This document shows positions 47,356 to 59,994 of a DNA stretch of 64,000 nt, one piece after another (position 1 is the first letter of the stretch; each line of letters begins with the position of its first letter). The notes under the pieces are model-generated. The model searched no databases and had not been told where the DNA came from. It was given only the letters and a program-made list of their open reading frames with translations. Origin of the DNA: Nyssa sinensis (lineage: Eukaryota; Streptophyta; Magnoliopsida; Cornales; Nyssaceae); assembly GCA_008638375.1 (NCBI GenBank), contig CM018035.1:35624824-35688823 (forward strand). The letters run 5' to 3'. The position numbers and the translations under genes were made by a program.

Positions 47356-49189
47356 TGATGAGTGCGCAAAAGTGCACTCTAAATGTCCTATTATTTAATT
47401 AAAATTGCTAGAAATATGAATAGAAATGTTGGGCTTCAATTGATTTTATTAAATTTAATTTCTATTTACAGTGAGATATATTTGAGCATTATTTTATAAT
47501 ATTTTAAATCTCAAATATTACATTTTTTGTTGGCGAGAGCTAGTTTGCAATTGCGCTTTATACTTAATATTTTTGGAACTATCTTTGGCTTTTTGGCAGA
47601 TTCGACCATTAAGTTTCAATTGAGATTTGGATGGCGTTAAAGTTTCAGAATGAGAAAGTGATCTTCATGAAAGTTTTATAGGACGTCTTGGGCTTTTTAG
47701 AAAGGTATGGTTTGCAAAAATCGGAGTTCGTTTGGGCCTCCAAACATTGTTTCGAAATCAGGTCTAGAAAGCTGCTCAAAATTCTGTCCGACCAGCCAAC
47801 TTTAATGAGTCATAACTTGAGCTTCCGAAGTCCAAATCAGGTGGTTTTTGAGCCTAAAATTATCTACTCATTTGGGGCTACAACGTTCGTGAAGAGTCCG
47901 AGTTAAGATTCAGTTGTTATCTCATAGAAAATGGAGTGTAAAGATGGGCACTGCTGGCTGTGTGCGGCTGGACAGTGCAAGGTTTGAAAAGTCAAAAAAG
48001 ATAAAATAAAAATAAAAAAATAAAGAAAGGCAAAGCAGTGGGGAGGCTTGCGTTGGAATCAAAAGAAAACAAGGAAATTGTGGAGCCCACGGCTTGGAGA
48101 AAAAAAGAAGGCAATTGAAGAAGAGATAGGCTTGAGGCGCGACGCTGACGTGCGGACTCGGCCAGGGGCCTAGTGTGGCGCGCAGGGTGCTACTGTCTCG
48201 TGCGGCTAACATGGGCTTGGCTTGGCCAGGCGCAGCAACGGCTAGGGGCTGATCAATTGACGCAATGTGGGGCCTGGCGCGGCGCGCTAGGGCTTGCGGT
48301 GTGCTGGTTGTAAAGAGGGGTCCTGCGGCTGCTAGTTGATAGAGAGAACAGAAGCAGACGGCGGCTGGCAGAGAAAAATTGAAGCAGTGGTGCGGCTGCG
48401 CAGCAGTTTCAGTGTGGGAAAAATCCGTTGCAGTCAATCCATGACAGATTATTTTTCCGTGAAATTTACATTGTCCATCCTGTACATGGATAACTAAATT
48501 TTCAAGTAGGGTTAGGGATAAACTTGCATCATAAATGGCTATTTTGATTCCTGTACATAGTTTTAATTTGTTAAATTCTTCGTTGATCATCCTAAATTTA
48601 TTGTTGGATTTTATTGTCCGAATAATTAAAGGTTTTAGTCCGTTTATAGATTCATTCATGCTTTTTCTATCGAATGGATTAATATTTTGATTATTTTTGG
48701 AACAATTAAATATTTATATTGATTCAATTCTCTGCTGCAGTATTGCTCGTCGAGTATATTGTCGTCGTTGGATTTTCTCAATGTGAATAATAATTTGAGT
48801 GATTTAAAGATGATGAATGATTTTTCGAAGGATTATTTTCAATCTAATTTTGATGCATAATTTTAAATCTTCCGATTGAGATTTTTGGAATTTAATTTCT
48901 CAATTGAGTTATCAGTGAATTAAAAATAGTTAAAATACCATGTATATACAAGGGATTCCCGACACTCCACTGTTTGTTAAATTTGAATATTTTCTTCTAT
49001 TAATTAATTTGTTTAATTATTAATTTGCATTCAAAAATCATTTTTCTATATTTTTATTTTCTCGTTAACCGTCTAATACTTTCTTTAGCTTCAGAGATTC
49101 TGTTTATTATTTTTTTAATCTTGTCTCCCTGTGGAATCGACACGCCAAAGCTACACTACAACTACCGCATTATTCTTTGGGCGTAATCA
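47356..49189 (+). repeat. 3' LTR of Athila (1834 bp)
   Basis: TGATGAGTGCGC ... GGGCGTAATCA, a few percent different from the 5' LTR by eye. The 245-codon antisense frame 47922-48659 is broken in the 5' LTR and is not called. The expected TCCTC duplication does not follow; instead ACAAAATT leads into an inverted LTR. Confidence 0.93.
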
Positions 49190-49197
49190 ACAAAATT

Positions 49198-51005
49198 TGA
49201 TTACGCCCAAAGAATAACGCGGTAGTTGTAGTGTAGCTTTGGGGTGTCGATTCCACAGGGAGACAAGATTAAAAGAATAATAAACAGAATCTCTGAAAGT
49301 AAAGAAAGTATTAAATGATTAACGAGAAAATAAAATATGAAAAGTGATTTTGATTACAAATAAAAATTAAATAGACTGATTAATGGACAAAGTATTCAAA
49401 TTTAACGAACGGTGGAGTGTCGAGAATCCCTTACACATATATGGTATTTTAATTATTTTTAATTCACTGATAACTCAATTGAAAAATTAAATTCTAAAAA
49501 TCTCAATCGGAAGATATAAAATTATGAACCAAAATTAGACTAAAAATAACCCTTTGAAAAATCATTCAACACTTTTAAATCACACAAATTATTATTCACA
49601 TTGAGAAAACCCAACGACGACAATATACCCAACGAGCAATATTGCAGCAGAGAATTGAATCAATATAAATAAGTAAATGTTCCAAAAATAATCAAAACAT
49701 GAATCCATTCGATAGAAAAAGCATGACTGAATCTATAAACGGAACTAAACCCTTTAATTATTCAGAGAATAAAATTCAACAATTAATTATGAATGATCAT
49801 CAAAGAATTTAACAAGTGAAAACCACGTATAGGAATTAAAAATAAATTAAACAACTATCTATGATGCAAGTTAATCCCTAACTCTACTTGAAAATTTAAT
49901 TACCCATGTACAGAATGGACAACATAAATTTCATGAAAAACAATTGAGCCATGAAACTGCTGCGCGCCGCACCTCTGGTTCTCTGCACAGTAGCGCCGCA
50001 CTTGCGGCTCTCCCCCCTTCTCTTTAGGTTTTTTTTTCTCTTTTTATATTCAGCCCCTCACGTACCTTGTTGATTCAGCGCCTAGGCCCACGCTTTGAAA
50101 GCCCAGCGAATGAACTGCTACTTTGCGCCACACGGTGTAGCCCAACTTTGTTTTCTTTTTCCTTTGATTTTGTGCGTTGCCCAGCCAAGCCACACTACGC
50201 CACTTCTTCCTTCTCTCTTTGTTTCATGCATGGACCCCACCGCAAGTCAAAGCCCACGGTTTCTTTATTTTCATTGCTTGTCTTTTGGTCAAATCTCCAA
50301 GCACCGGCCCCACACAAAATAGAATCAGAACTGAGACTCCCTCCAGCCGCGCAGCCTTGTGTTGCTTTTTTTTCTTTTTCTTTTTTTTCTTTTACTCCTT
50401 TCACTTTCTCGCGCACAGCCACCAGTTGCCACTTTTAGGCTCTGTTTTCTCTCAGATCACGACTGAATCTCTACTCGGGCTCTTCACAAAAGTTGTAGCC
50501 CTGGATGAGTAGATAATTTTAGGTTCAAAAAACACCTGATTTGGACTTCGGAAGCTCAAGTTATGATCCCTTGAAGTTGGCTGGTCGGACAGATTCGAAT
50601 CAGCTTTTCAGGCCTGTCTTTGAAATAACATTTGGAGGTCCAAACGAACTCGAATTTTTACAAACAAGACCTTTCTGAAAAGCCCAAGATGTCCTCTAAA
50701 ACTTTCATGAAGACCGCTTTCTCATTCTGAAACTCTAACGCCATCCAAATCTCAATTGAAACTCAATGGATCGAATCTGCCTAAAAGCTGAAAATTGCAC
50801 AATATACTCTATAGCTCTTCTTTTACCTTCAATGCTTCCTTAATTCAATAAATATATTAATTAGCTCATTTAAACAGAAAATATATCATAAAACTAAATA
50901 TAAATGAACTAAAAACACTAAACACTATGCTCTCATAATAGGGTCACATTCTACCATTTTAATCCAAAAATAGGGTATTTAGAGTACACTTTTGGGCACT
51001 CATCA
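49198..51005 (-). repeat. inverted, diverged Athila LTR (1808 bp)
   Basis: Reads on the - strand from TGATGAGTGCCC at 51005 to GGGCGTAATCA at 49198, followed on - by AATTTTG, which are the bases that normally stand between an Athila 5' LTR and the primer site. It has the polypurine tract on its other side (51006-51020). By eye its first 1.2 kb is only about 75% like the + LTRs. Confidence 0.88.
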
Positions 51006-52500
51006 CACCCCCCAACTTACTCATTGTTAGTCCCTAGCAATTTCGATACAAAAATAACAAAAGAGACCAAAGAAGACCACAGACAAAAGACATCTAATCA
51101 CACTTTTTAGATTCGCAAATCAAAGCAATCTCAGGAATTCAATAAACCTATAACAATCAATCCACTTATAGCAATCCACAGAGTGTGTGTGTGTTCCAAA
51201 CCATATCCATCTAACCACAAACCATGACACATGCAACATCGAGAACATCTCAAGCAAAAGGTTCAATTCCATATCTCACGGATATAAAAGTGTTTCATGT
51301 AGGAGTTCTCTTTATGGAGTTGACAAGGGGTGTATACGCTCAATGAAGAATTAGGCAATTATGTACAAGCAACAAGCAAACATTGATCTTATGATACGCG
51401 CACTAAAAATGAGACTTCCATCACTCTTTCCACAGGCTTGCTTAGGATCAGAACGATCAACATAAAAGGGTTGTAACGTGGCTCAGGTTAGGGCTATGTG
51501 AAGAAGAGGGTAAAAAGGATTCAAAAACTTCCAAGTACATACTAAGAGAATTTCATTACGAACCATAGCAAACCAAACTTTCCACTTGATGTACTCTTCA
51601 ACTTTTCAAATCTCTGAATAACAAAACGTCTCTTCTTCTTCTTCTTCTTCTTTCTCTTTTTCATTTTCTTCACTTTTTTTTTCTTTTTCAAATTTTTTTT
51701 CTTTTTTTTTTTTTGAATCTAATAAAATTTGATGCTCACCCAACTGAACACTTTTGCACTTGTACTCTTTCTTTTTCTTTTTCCATTTTTTTTTCAATGT
51801 AACACAAAAGACACGAACTGCAAATTTCACCTAGTATACACTTGGAAGCAAAAAGGGTAGGAAAATCAATGTATAGGCTATACTCCAATGTGGAGAGGTA
51901 TGGATGATGTGGGAACATGAAAAAACTATCTGTGTTTGTTGGCTCAAAGTGGCTACTAAGGGTCTATGATGAGAAGGGTTAGCTTGAAAGGCTCAAACGT
52001 TAATCCTAAGTTAACCTTCGTCATATCCTAAGTATATCCGCCGTTATTCCACCAACCATGTAATGATATTCTCAAAAGAAGTGCCCAATTCAACAGATCA
52101 ATAAATGCTTATCACAAACTGAATTTGAAGACTCTCAATTCTCTCTAAAACTCACATGAATACTTAAGCAAAAGAGTTCTCTAGCTACATGTGTCAAACC
52201 ACCATCTTATCACAAAGTTTGGATAAGTGCATTAAAAGTTCTGTGAATGCCACAATAAAATGATTATGGTGGATTCGGTGAATTCACAAAAATAGCTATG
52301 AATGAAAATGAGTACTCATGTGAAAGAGATACACGTGTGATGCAAATTTTAAAAAATTTTGACACATGAAAATATGCCACAACAATTTAAATGCTGAATT
52401 TGCAACCACCACCCCCCAACTTAAATGAAACATTGTCCTCAATGTTTAGCAATCAAAATTGAATGGAGGGTTCTAAAAAGAAGAGAATACACCTGATGTG
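51006..52500 (-). other. 3' non-coding region of the inverted Athila derivative
   Basis: Polypurine tract (51006-51020, CCCCCCAACTT on +), A/G- or T/C-rich runs (51630-51800) and a tail nearly identical to 45849-47355 in inverse orientation. The insertion site of J is uninterrupted here (near 52497). Confidence 0.85.
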
Positions 52501-52671
52501 TTGTGGGCAGCTTGCTAAGCACCAAGATGGCAACCTATACTGACAAAATGAAATTAACCTGCAAATAAAAAAACAAGGAAAACAGCAGCAAAAAAATTAA
52601 AAAAAAAAAAGAACGAAACTAAAATAAAACAAAAATAAAATAAAATAAAAAAACATACTTGCATGGCGCTA

Positions 52672-53268
52672 TCAAGGGGGATAAACTGGGTCCATAAGTG
52701 GAATGTCTTCCACTTCCGGAACTTGCCTATCAATCAAAACTTTAAGGCGCTGGCCATTTACTTTACAAACCCGACTATCCTTAGGATCCTCTATTTCAAT
52801 TACCCCATGTTCACAAATATTCTTCACTATAAAGAGGCCTGTCCCAGCAATGGAACCTCCTGGGTCCCAATAGAAATTACGTACCTCAATCAGGCACTTC
52901 CTCTTATCCTGAGTGCTCCAATCCACCAGTATCTCACCTGCAACCAAATAATTCACAATATGAGCAAACCATGGTAGAGACATCATAGAAAGTAAATGCT
53001 CATCGAGAAAATCATCCCTGATTGGCAGGTGGTCAGAATTGTTCTCAAATGTGAGGCTCGAGAGATGGTCAGCCACTACGTTCTCCACTCCTTTCTTGTC
53101 ATTGATGGTGATGTCAAATTCCTTAACACGGCTCTTTGTCACCTCTAGTTCCTTGGGTAGCTCGGCATTACTACCATCTTGATCCTTTTCCACATCCCCT
53201 AATTTGTCCATAGTTGGGATATGTAATGACTCACCACTTCGAATCACAATGGCATTCACCTCCTTCAA
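52672..53268 (-). pseudogene. in-frame fusion of three distant gag-pol pieces
   Basis: A 198-codon open frame. Residues 1-49 are the gag-protease linker (SGESLHIPT...), about 50-137 the end of RNase H with its linker ([15 protein letters not shown] ... EVRNFYW), and about 138-198 the integrase C-terminus ([23 protein letters not shown]). Two deletions of about 1 kb or more have removed protease, reverse transcriptase and the integrase core, yet both joints keep frame. This makes the element a gag-carrying non-autonomous derivative (TR-GAG type). The frame starts at an internal Met; the upstream gag frame ends in stops, so translation today is unlikely. Confidence 0.85.
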
Positions 53269-53274
53269 ATTCTC

Positions 53275-54778
53275 TTACGCTATGTGTTGACCATAGGTTG
53301 TGGACTGAGCTTGGGAAGGGAATTTATCTCGCTCATTCACACTCAAAGAGCTCATCAATTTGGACACTTGGCTCTTTATCTCTTTGTTTTCTTCCACAAC
53401 CTGCATAATCAAAGATTCAATCTTTTGGTTAGTCTTACCCTGTGCTTCAATAAATGCATGCAAATGTTTTCTAAAGAATTCATAGAAGATGAAGATGCAT
53501 GATATGGTGTAGGGTATGATCTAGGAGGTTGTGCAAGTGGTGGTGCATGTGGCTAGTTTTCAGACTTCAAGCTAAAATTGGGGTGATTGCGCCACCCTGA
53601 ATTGTAAGTCTCAGAGTAGGGTGTGAAAGGCTTCTTGTACATACCTAAGGTATTACATTGGTCCTCATACATCCCTCTCATCTCAGTTGAGGTGGGACAC
53701 TCTTGGGCAAGGTGATCTACCCCGCCACACATAAAACATGGTTTAAAAGAATCTGCATGAGTAGCTAAGTGTGTTGGCTTTAAGTCTCTAGCCTTTAGCA
53801 CCTCTAACTCCCTAGTGAGTGTCTCAACCCTAGCTTTCAAGTTATTCTCCTCCCGAAGATGGTAAATTCTCCCACTATTTTGGCTCCCCATAGGTTGTGA
53901 CCTATTTGTGCTTTCAGTAGCACTAGGTCCTGTCCAAGTGTGAACTTTTTCAGCAAGCTCATTAAGGTACTTTATGGCCTCATCATGATCTTTCTGTAGG
54001 AACTCACCATTGCATATCATCTCTACAAATTAGCGCTTTCTAGGTGTAAGTCCCTCATAAAATAGCTCACTACACGCCAACTCTCATACCCATGGTGAGG
54101 GCATATACTCAATAACTCCTTAAATCTCTCCCAAGACTGATACAAAGTCTCACTATCCTTTTGTTCAAAGGTAGAAATCTGTCTTTTTAAAGCATTGGTC
54201 TTGTGTTGGGGAAAGTATTTAGTGAAGAAAATTTGGGTCATCTCATTCCACGATCCAATTGACCGTGGTCTCAGTGAGTATAGCCAACTCTTAGCTCGAT
54301 CCTTCAAAGAGAAAGGAAAGAACTTAAGTCTCACAATGTCTTGTGTTGCATTTTGACTATGGAAAGTTGCAACTACCTCTTCAAACTCCCTAATATGCAC
54401 ATATGGATTCTCATTTTCCAAACCATGAAATGTAGGGAGTAACTGTATCACCCCTGTTTTAACATCAATTGGACGGGCATTGGGTGGAAACATGATGCAT
54501 GATGGTGTAGCTGTGCATGTAGGGTTAAGGTAATCCTGAAGAGTCCTAGTGGGTTGATTCTCATATTCACTCATATTTTCAGAATTGGAAGTATTATCAA
54601 ACAAAGAATTAGAAAAACAAGAAAAACTAGACTCTAAATCCGACTCTAACGCAGGCCTACAAGCAAAGCGGCCTAATGCGTCCCTATACCTATTATGCAT
54701 GCCAGATGACAATAATATAAATAAAAAAAAAAAAAATAAAAAAAATAAAAAAAGTAAAAAATAATAATAATAAAGCAA
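53275..54778 (-). pseudogene. Athila gag of the inverted derivative (broken)
   Basis: Frame 54778-54023 carries the same capsid-like motifs as 28929-30371; a one-base shortening of a T run near 54062 shifts frame. Frame 54020-53553 continues with the linker and the knuckle CFMCGGVDHLAQEC (four ligands intact), ending at a TAG where the + copy has CAG. Frame 53463-53275 (SLSVNERDKFPSQAQ) follows and ends at a TAA. By eye over 90% identical in protein to the + copy, and its breaks are at different positions, so each decayed separately. Confidence 0.9.
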
Positions 54779-54798
54779 CTAAAAAGAAGGGAACGAAG

Positions 54799-54834
54799 TT
54801 GGCGCCGTTGCCGGGGAGACGGTAGAAGAATCAG
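54799..54834 (+). other. inverted primer-site fragment at the composite's right end
   Basis: TTGGCGCCGTTGCCGGGG and the next bases of the leader (GACGGTAGAAGAATCAG) lie in + orientation directly against the - strand leader of the derivative, then TCCTC. The primer site therefore points away from the gag it should serve. Confidence 0.85.
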
Positions 54835-54839
54835 TCCTC

Positions 54840-55919
54840 CATTGAGTCTTGAATGCCCAAAAATATTGAGTTAGACTCTTCTTCTTTTTTAATTGATCTT
54901 CATTTGGCCTATTTTTGGCTTAAGGGAATTTTAGTAATTCCATTTTTATTTACAAGGATTAAAAGTAAATTTTTAATTAATTCTCTGGGCTAATTCGTGA
55001 TTAATAAAAACATTTGGGGCTGAATTATAATTGTAAAGAAACTTCAAATAAATCGTCCAGTCCAACACAATTTTAAGTGAACCAACTCAATTAGGTCATG
55101 AACCCACCGGTTCAAGTGACTCATTATGTCATGTTGACGTCATTGTGATGTCAGCATCCAATTAAATGGAACGGCAGCATTTAGTTTAGTTCAGAATCCA
55201 TCTTTAAACGGGTCAATACCTGACCCATTATTCGGACCGACCCTACTGACCCGTTGACTAGTCAAAGAAGAGCTCACCAACGCCGAAAACCTTCTCTGGC
55301 AATGGTGATCGCCAACAATCATTTTTTGGTGATGAATCCAACTGCTTCTGCACCGATTTTTACCTAAGGATTTCAATTCCAAGGTTTTTTCTGGTTTAGG
55401 TTAGGTTGAGACCATCAAATGGTCGGTTATAGCCATGACTCCGATGGGAGTCATTTTTTCCGACGAGCGTCTATTTTTTCTGTTTCGTTGGGTTTTGATC
55501 ATGGTTTTTAGCCATTTTTTTATCCTATTCCCTTCTTGGGTTTTTGGGAAACCTTTTCTCGTTCATGAAACTAAGACAAATGTAACAAAACACGCTCATT
55601 CGATTTTCTTTCTCTAGGACTATAATTTGAGGTTTCTTTCTCATTTCTTCACCGTTTTTGGAAATTTAAGTTGCAGTATACTCCCTTTTTAATTCTCTTT
55701 CAACCTATGCTGTTAAAATTAAGCTTTGCTGATCATGGTTCAGAACTAGATTAATCAATTTCCGGTTTACGGTTTCCTTAGGGTTTCTAAATCTAAAATA
55801 GTTCCATTTTCCTTCCATTTTCATTTATTCATAATTTCATAAATCTTTGTGTTAATCAAATCTCACAACAACAATACTTGGGAAGAGAATTCTAGTAAGA
55901 GAAACTTACCTCCAATGGC

Positions 55920-55962
<43 letters not shown>

Positions 55963-56340
55963 ACTCTAACCTCTGGATACGCATCTTCCAGGCTTCTTAA
56001 GTTGCTGGAACTCATATTCTCATTCTTATCCTACTAAGTTCATTTTTGGTTGGGTTGTAGGTATCATGCATGTGTATATAGATAAACTTACATATCATTT
56101 CGGTTGGTGGCAGACAATTTATTTCACTTCTCTCTTTTCTTTTTCTTTTCAATAATTCATTCATTTTCATGCACACATATCTTCTTACATTATTCACTCA
56201 CATGCCTAAAATACTGGTGTAGTGACAGTCACTTTTGATTGTCCCCTTATCTTGTCTACACAGTAATGCACGCATTATTGTGCACACTATACAATCTCAT
56301 GCATTGGTATTGCTCACACACTATCGTTGTACACATATAT
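54840..56340 (-). mobile_element. LTR E, part between the Athila composite and G
   Basis: Contains the GGTTCAAGTG/GACGTCA blocks (55080-55160), a GGGTCAATACC-TGACCC block (55215), then the leader region and CT repeat. Small frames have no known product. Confidence 0.8.
55923..55959 (+). repeat. (TC)n microsatellite in E
   Basis: About 18 TC units; GA on the transcribed strand. The same position in F, I and A also carries a GA/CT tract. Confidence 0.9.
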
Positions 56341-59300
56341 TGTCACGACTCGAGACCCACCCTATGCTGATCTTGAATCGCGAGCCCTAGCCCAACTCTG
56401 GGTGCCGAATCGGGACTGTCTCAACTTGCTAACACAATTAGTGCTACTAACATGCAACTACTAAATAGTGGAAGACTTAAACAAATAAATAAATAAAAGT
56501 TGTATGTGATATATTTAATGTTCACAAAATGTGAAATACAAAATTTCTTAATTCAACTGTTCATCCCCAAGACGTGAATGACATGGGAGAGCAATAAAAT
56601 TGTCTGTACTAAGTATTACACTGCAACTTCAAAAGAAATGTCCACCTCCTAGCTATCAGGCTCTATGGTCTATTCTCGAGATCTGTGCCTATAAAATGTT
56701 GTGTAGTATCTGATGGGTTATGAAAACTCAGTAAGTAGTCATTTACTCTGCCATGTGTACAAGGGTATAAAAGAGTACTAGCCAGTCAATGAATATATAT
56801 ACTCAATATCAAATGATAGAAGTCAAATGATAAGGAAATGAATCTACTATGCTAACAATGTCATACTACTACAGTCATGAGCTATATCAAGTATGAAATG
56901 TAAACACTCAACTGAAAGCTGTAAAATCTCATGATCATGCAATAACAATATAACATGATCAAGCTATGAATATCAACAATAAAGGATAGTGATATCAACT
57001 AAAACTGAGATGCACTTGTGGGGCCCGAAAATCCCCCTGAGCTTGTATTCAGTTCCACATAGGCTCTCTGAATAATACTACTCTGTGTACACTATAACTC
57101 TACGTCCTATGCCTCGCATAGCAACGGGTAAATGTTCCACTCGGAACCTAGACCCGAAGGTCATAAATAGCATCAGATGAAGATGTGACTGAGCACAAAT
57201 TCGGCACTAATAATATATCGAGATCATGCTATCTTCCACGAAGAGTATAGTGAAATCATAGCTGATTCTAGGCAATCTGACGTAATAATAGTTTTCGAGG
57301 CTATGCTTACTAAACTACTTAGAATAAAACTGTCTGGCCCTTGCCGCCTTAGGTACAAGTGTACATAAAGGAATCTGTGCACAAGTGTACAATCATGATC
57401 GAGATATATATAGAAATCAATAACTGTCTCCCACATGATAGGGCAATATCGATGTGGCTAAATAAATACTAGTATGTATGTATGGAGTACAATAAGAAAT
57501 ATATATACAAGAACTATGATATGGCTTGGAATGTAACACATGTAGAAATCAAATTTTACTTACCTTTTACTGTCTATAAAATAGAAGGATCTAGATTACC
57601 TTCTCTTGGCCCTTCTGTGTTCCTAAAATTCATAAAACACGTCTCAGTTTATCGCTACATGAATTATGCTATTCATCAAATTTTATGCCTCTATATCATA
57701 AGTTCATCTTTTACAACAATAAACTATACCATTGAGTCCATACTGTGGAAGAAGGTAGGTTTAGGCTTTTACGGAACTTAATTTGGACATCTGTGCTAAA
57801 AGGGCAAAATGGTCATTTTGTACTTTTACGTATCTTTTATTTTTTGGGACCCCGTCTCGCAAATCGGATCTCACCATTGGTCTTAGAATGTCCGAGATAG
57901 TCAAAATAGACTAATAACTTATTTGATTTGGACTTTGGGTCATTTTGCTATTTTTAAATTAATTAATTTAATTTAATTAATTTAATAACACAGTTATATA
58001 ATATATATATATATATATATATTTCGGTGCATAAAGGAGCACGGGCTTGCTTGTCCAACTGGTTTGAGCTTGGTTTATCTTCCAACATGTCATGGGTTCA
58101 ATTCGCAGGGACTGCGCCCCTACGCATTTTTTTCTAAAACTGTTGGGCCCAAACAACGGACAAGGCCCGAAATCAGGGATAGGTTATCCCATCCCTGTTC
58201 AGTATAATTAATTAAATCCCCTAACCTAACTACCAAACAGACCCAATTCGCCTTTAGTTTAAAACCACCGCACTTTAAAATGACACAGTATCGACCTTAC
58301 ATAACCCCAAACGGTGCCGTATCAGAATCCTGTTCACTGTCTTCCCCCTCGGTTTTCCGGTGGAACACGTGTAGGTTTCCGTCGCCATCTCGGGCGACAG
58401 CGACCATTTTTGACTGATTTTTAATGTTTTTCAAATGTAGTTTTCTTCCATTTTTCATGCAGATTTCATTTCAAAAGTTTGTTTTCATTTTAATCTATTA
58501 GATTTTCACGAAACGGCCAAGAATCGTGGCTCCAACCAACTAAAATTGTCTCTTTTCATGCTAATTTCTCAACTGTTTTCAATCAGTTTCTTTTTCCATT
58601 AATTTTCTGCACTTCATTGGATTAAGTCTAAGCTATTTAGGTCAAGTTTTATACATAAAATGCTAGAAATCCGAAACTGGTATAAAACCTGCAACTAGAG
58701 TTTCCTGTTTCAGTTCTTTACCATTTTTTCTGATTCTTTTTGCAATCTTTTCTATGTTTCAAGTTCTACAACACCCAACAATTAAATCTAACTATCATGC
58801 TTTAACTTTCAAAAATAGAACCAAAGCTAACTCGCCTATATTTTCTGATTTTTCTTGTTGCATCCTTTCTTTTCCTCTTGTGTTCCAACTTGGTTCAACC
58901 TCTGATTCTTCCCAACACACACAACTTCTACACTTAGCCTTTCTTTGGTTTTCTTTTCTGTTTTCTCTCTGACCAATGCACACATCTATATACACATCAT
59001 ACATCCAACCGCCCCGGTCACTTCCCTCATTTTTCTCTCTCAGTTCTCCCCCTTTCCTCTCTCTTCCCATCCCTTTTCTTCTTCCTTTCTGTTTTCTTTC
59101 TTTTCTTCCTGCTTCCTATTAAATGTTTGCTTGTATTTTGTGTTATACATATATATATATATATATATTATTACACAAACACACACACACCAAACACACT
59201 CACTCACACAAGCACCTACCGACCTCTTGGTAGCACACACATACCCACTTGCATGTATATGCCATGCTGCTTCTCTACTTCCCTTTCTTTCTTTTTATTT

Positions 59301-59717
59301 TCTTTTATTCTTTTTTTTACTTGTATTTTAATACATATATAGATATATATATATATAATATACTATACCATATGTATATATATATACATATACGTATATT
59401 TATACTTCTTATTCATTTATATATATATATATACATTTATACTATTTTCTATAACCGTATACATACACTTATTTTTGAAGACCTATACACACATGCATAC
59501 GTACACATGCATGTGTCTGTGTACGTGCACGTCTTATGGTGCTCAGCTCTGAGTTGCTCGGTATTGACTATAGGAATCGAACCCATTCACATTTCACAAT
59601 CGTTTAGTGCATATGATATTATAATATAAAGCTTTAACAGTTCGGTTTTCAACCAATAGTACACTACTCAACCCCATCTACCTTGATTTACGTGTTAACC
59701 CGGGTCAGGATATTACA
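56341..59717 (-). mobile_element. solo LTR G (3377 bp), duplication TATAT
   Basis: TGTCACGACTCGAGACCC at 56341 to GGGTCAGGATATTACA at 59717; TATAT at 56336-56340 and 59718-59722. On -: TGTAATATCCTGACCC start, TA-rich promoter-like runs (59140-59460), leader, AT run (57995-58022), predicted micro-exon 57564-57622 (59 bp), donor GTAAGT, acceptor TTTTATAG near 56690. The palindrome is degenerate here (56721-56730). The TATAT duplication is low in information, but both ends are typical and E continues in register. Confidence 0.88.
58030..58125 (+). other. tRNA-like sequence inside LTR G
   Basis: GGGTTCAATTCGC (58094-58106) fits a B box and TGTCCAACTGGTT (58052-58064) is a weak A box. Similar in kind and strand to 26228-26312. 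Likely a decayed SINE head or tRNA relic. Confidence 0.35.
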
Positions 59718-59722
59718 TATAT

Positions 59723-59994
59723 ATTTGGCATTACTTAGTTAGTGATGTATTAAATCATTTAACCTTATTAATCGTGGTCAGGTTAAGTCTACATGTGGTT
59801 AAACCATATTCCTAACCTTTATTTATTATTACTATATATAGCACTTCATAGTTTCAAACAGATCTTCCATTACTATAAATTTTGATCCATTAAATAAAAT
59901 TCTTTTTTGGTGGAATCCAACGTTATGCTATAAATTAGCATTGTTTTGATTTCTTTTACAACAATTCCAATAAAAATTGGGTTGAGGTGTTACA
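59723..59994 (-). mobile_element. LTR E, 5' terminal part
   Basis: First 272 bases of E on the - strand, TGTAACACCTCAACCC... with a possible TATATATAG box (59833-59841) about 155 bases in. Confidence 0.8.

Larger units (their letters stand above)
26864..54834. mobile_element. rearranged Athila composite flanked by TCCTC
   Basis: TCCTC occurs at 26859-26863 and 54835-54839, and LTR E reads through in register when the whole block is removed, so it behaves as one insertion. It consists of a + Athila (LTR 26864-28707, internal region, LTR 47356-49189) followed, after a few bases, by a - strand LTR (49198-51005), a - strand internal region (51006-54800) and a short + strand primer-site fragment (54799-54834). 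The right end is thus not an LTR end. Inverting 49191-54800 would restore LTR-leader order at both junctions, pointing to a tandem array later inverted. B and J are inserted in the + half. Confidence 0.8.
21169..59994 (-). mobile_element. solo LTR E, split by F, the Athila composite and G
   Basis: On the - strand the LTR starts TGTAACACCTCAACCC at 59994 and ends GGGATGTGACG at 21169 (terminal A changed to G). Flanks are GAACC (21164-21168) and TAACC (59995-59999); the Copia gag frame shows that GAACC is the original. Visible parts are 21169-22851, 26536-26863, 54840-56340 and 59723-59994, about 3784 bp in all, with no internal region, so it is a solo LTR. Predicted micro-exon 22422-22480 (59 bp), inverted stem GAGCTTTATTGAAAAGCTT (21625-21643) and acceptor reading CAG at about 21600 match the other LTRs. 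Confidence 0.85.

Noticed and set aside
47922..48659. 245-codon open frame on the - strand
   Set aside because: It is antisense to the Athila 3' LTR; the equivalent in the 5' LTR is broken into smaller frames, and composition follows the GC-rich leader. No protein motif.
50067..50512. Frames up to 123 codons in the inverted LTR
   Set aside because: Overlap on both strands in a pyrimidine-rich LTR leader; no partner frame in the other Athila LTRs.
54799..54834. Genuine Asp tRNA gene fragment
   Set aside because: The bases beyond the 18-nt complement match the Athila leader, not tRNA, so it is an element piece in inverted orientation.
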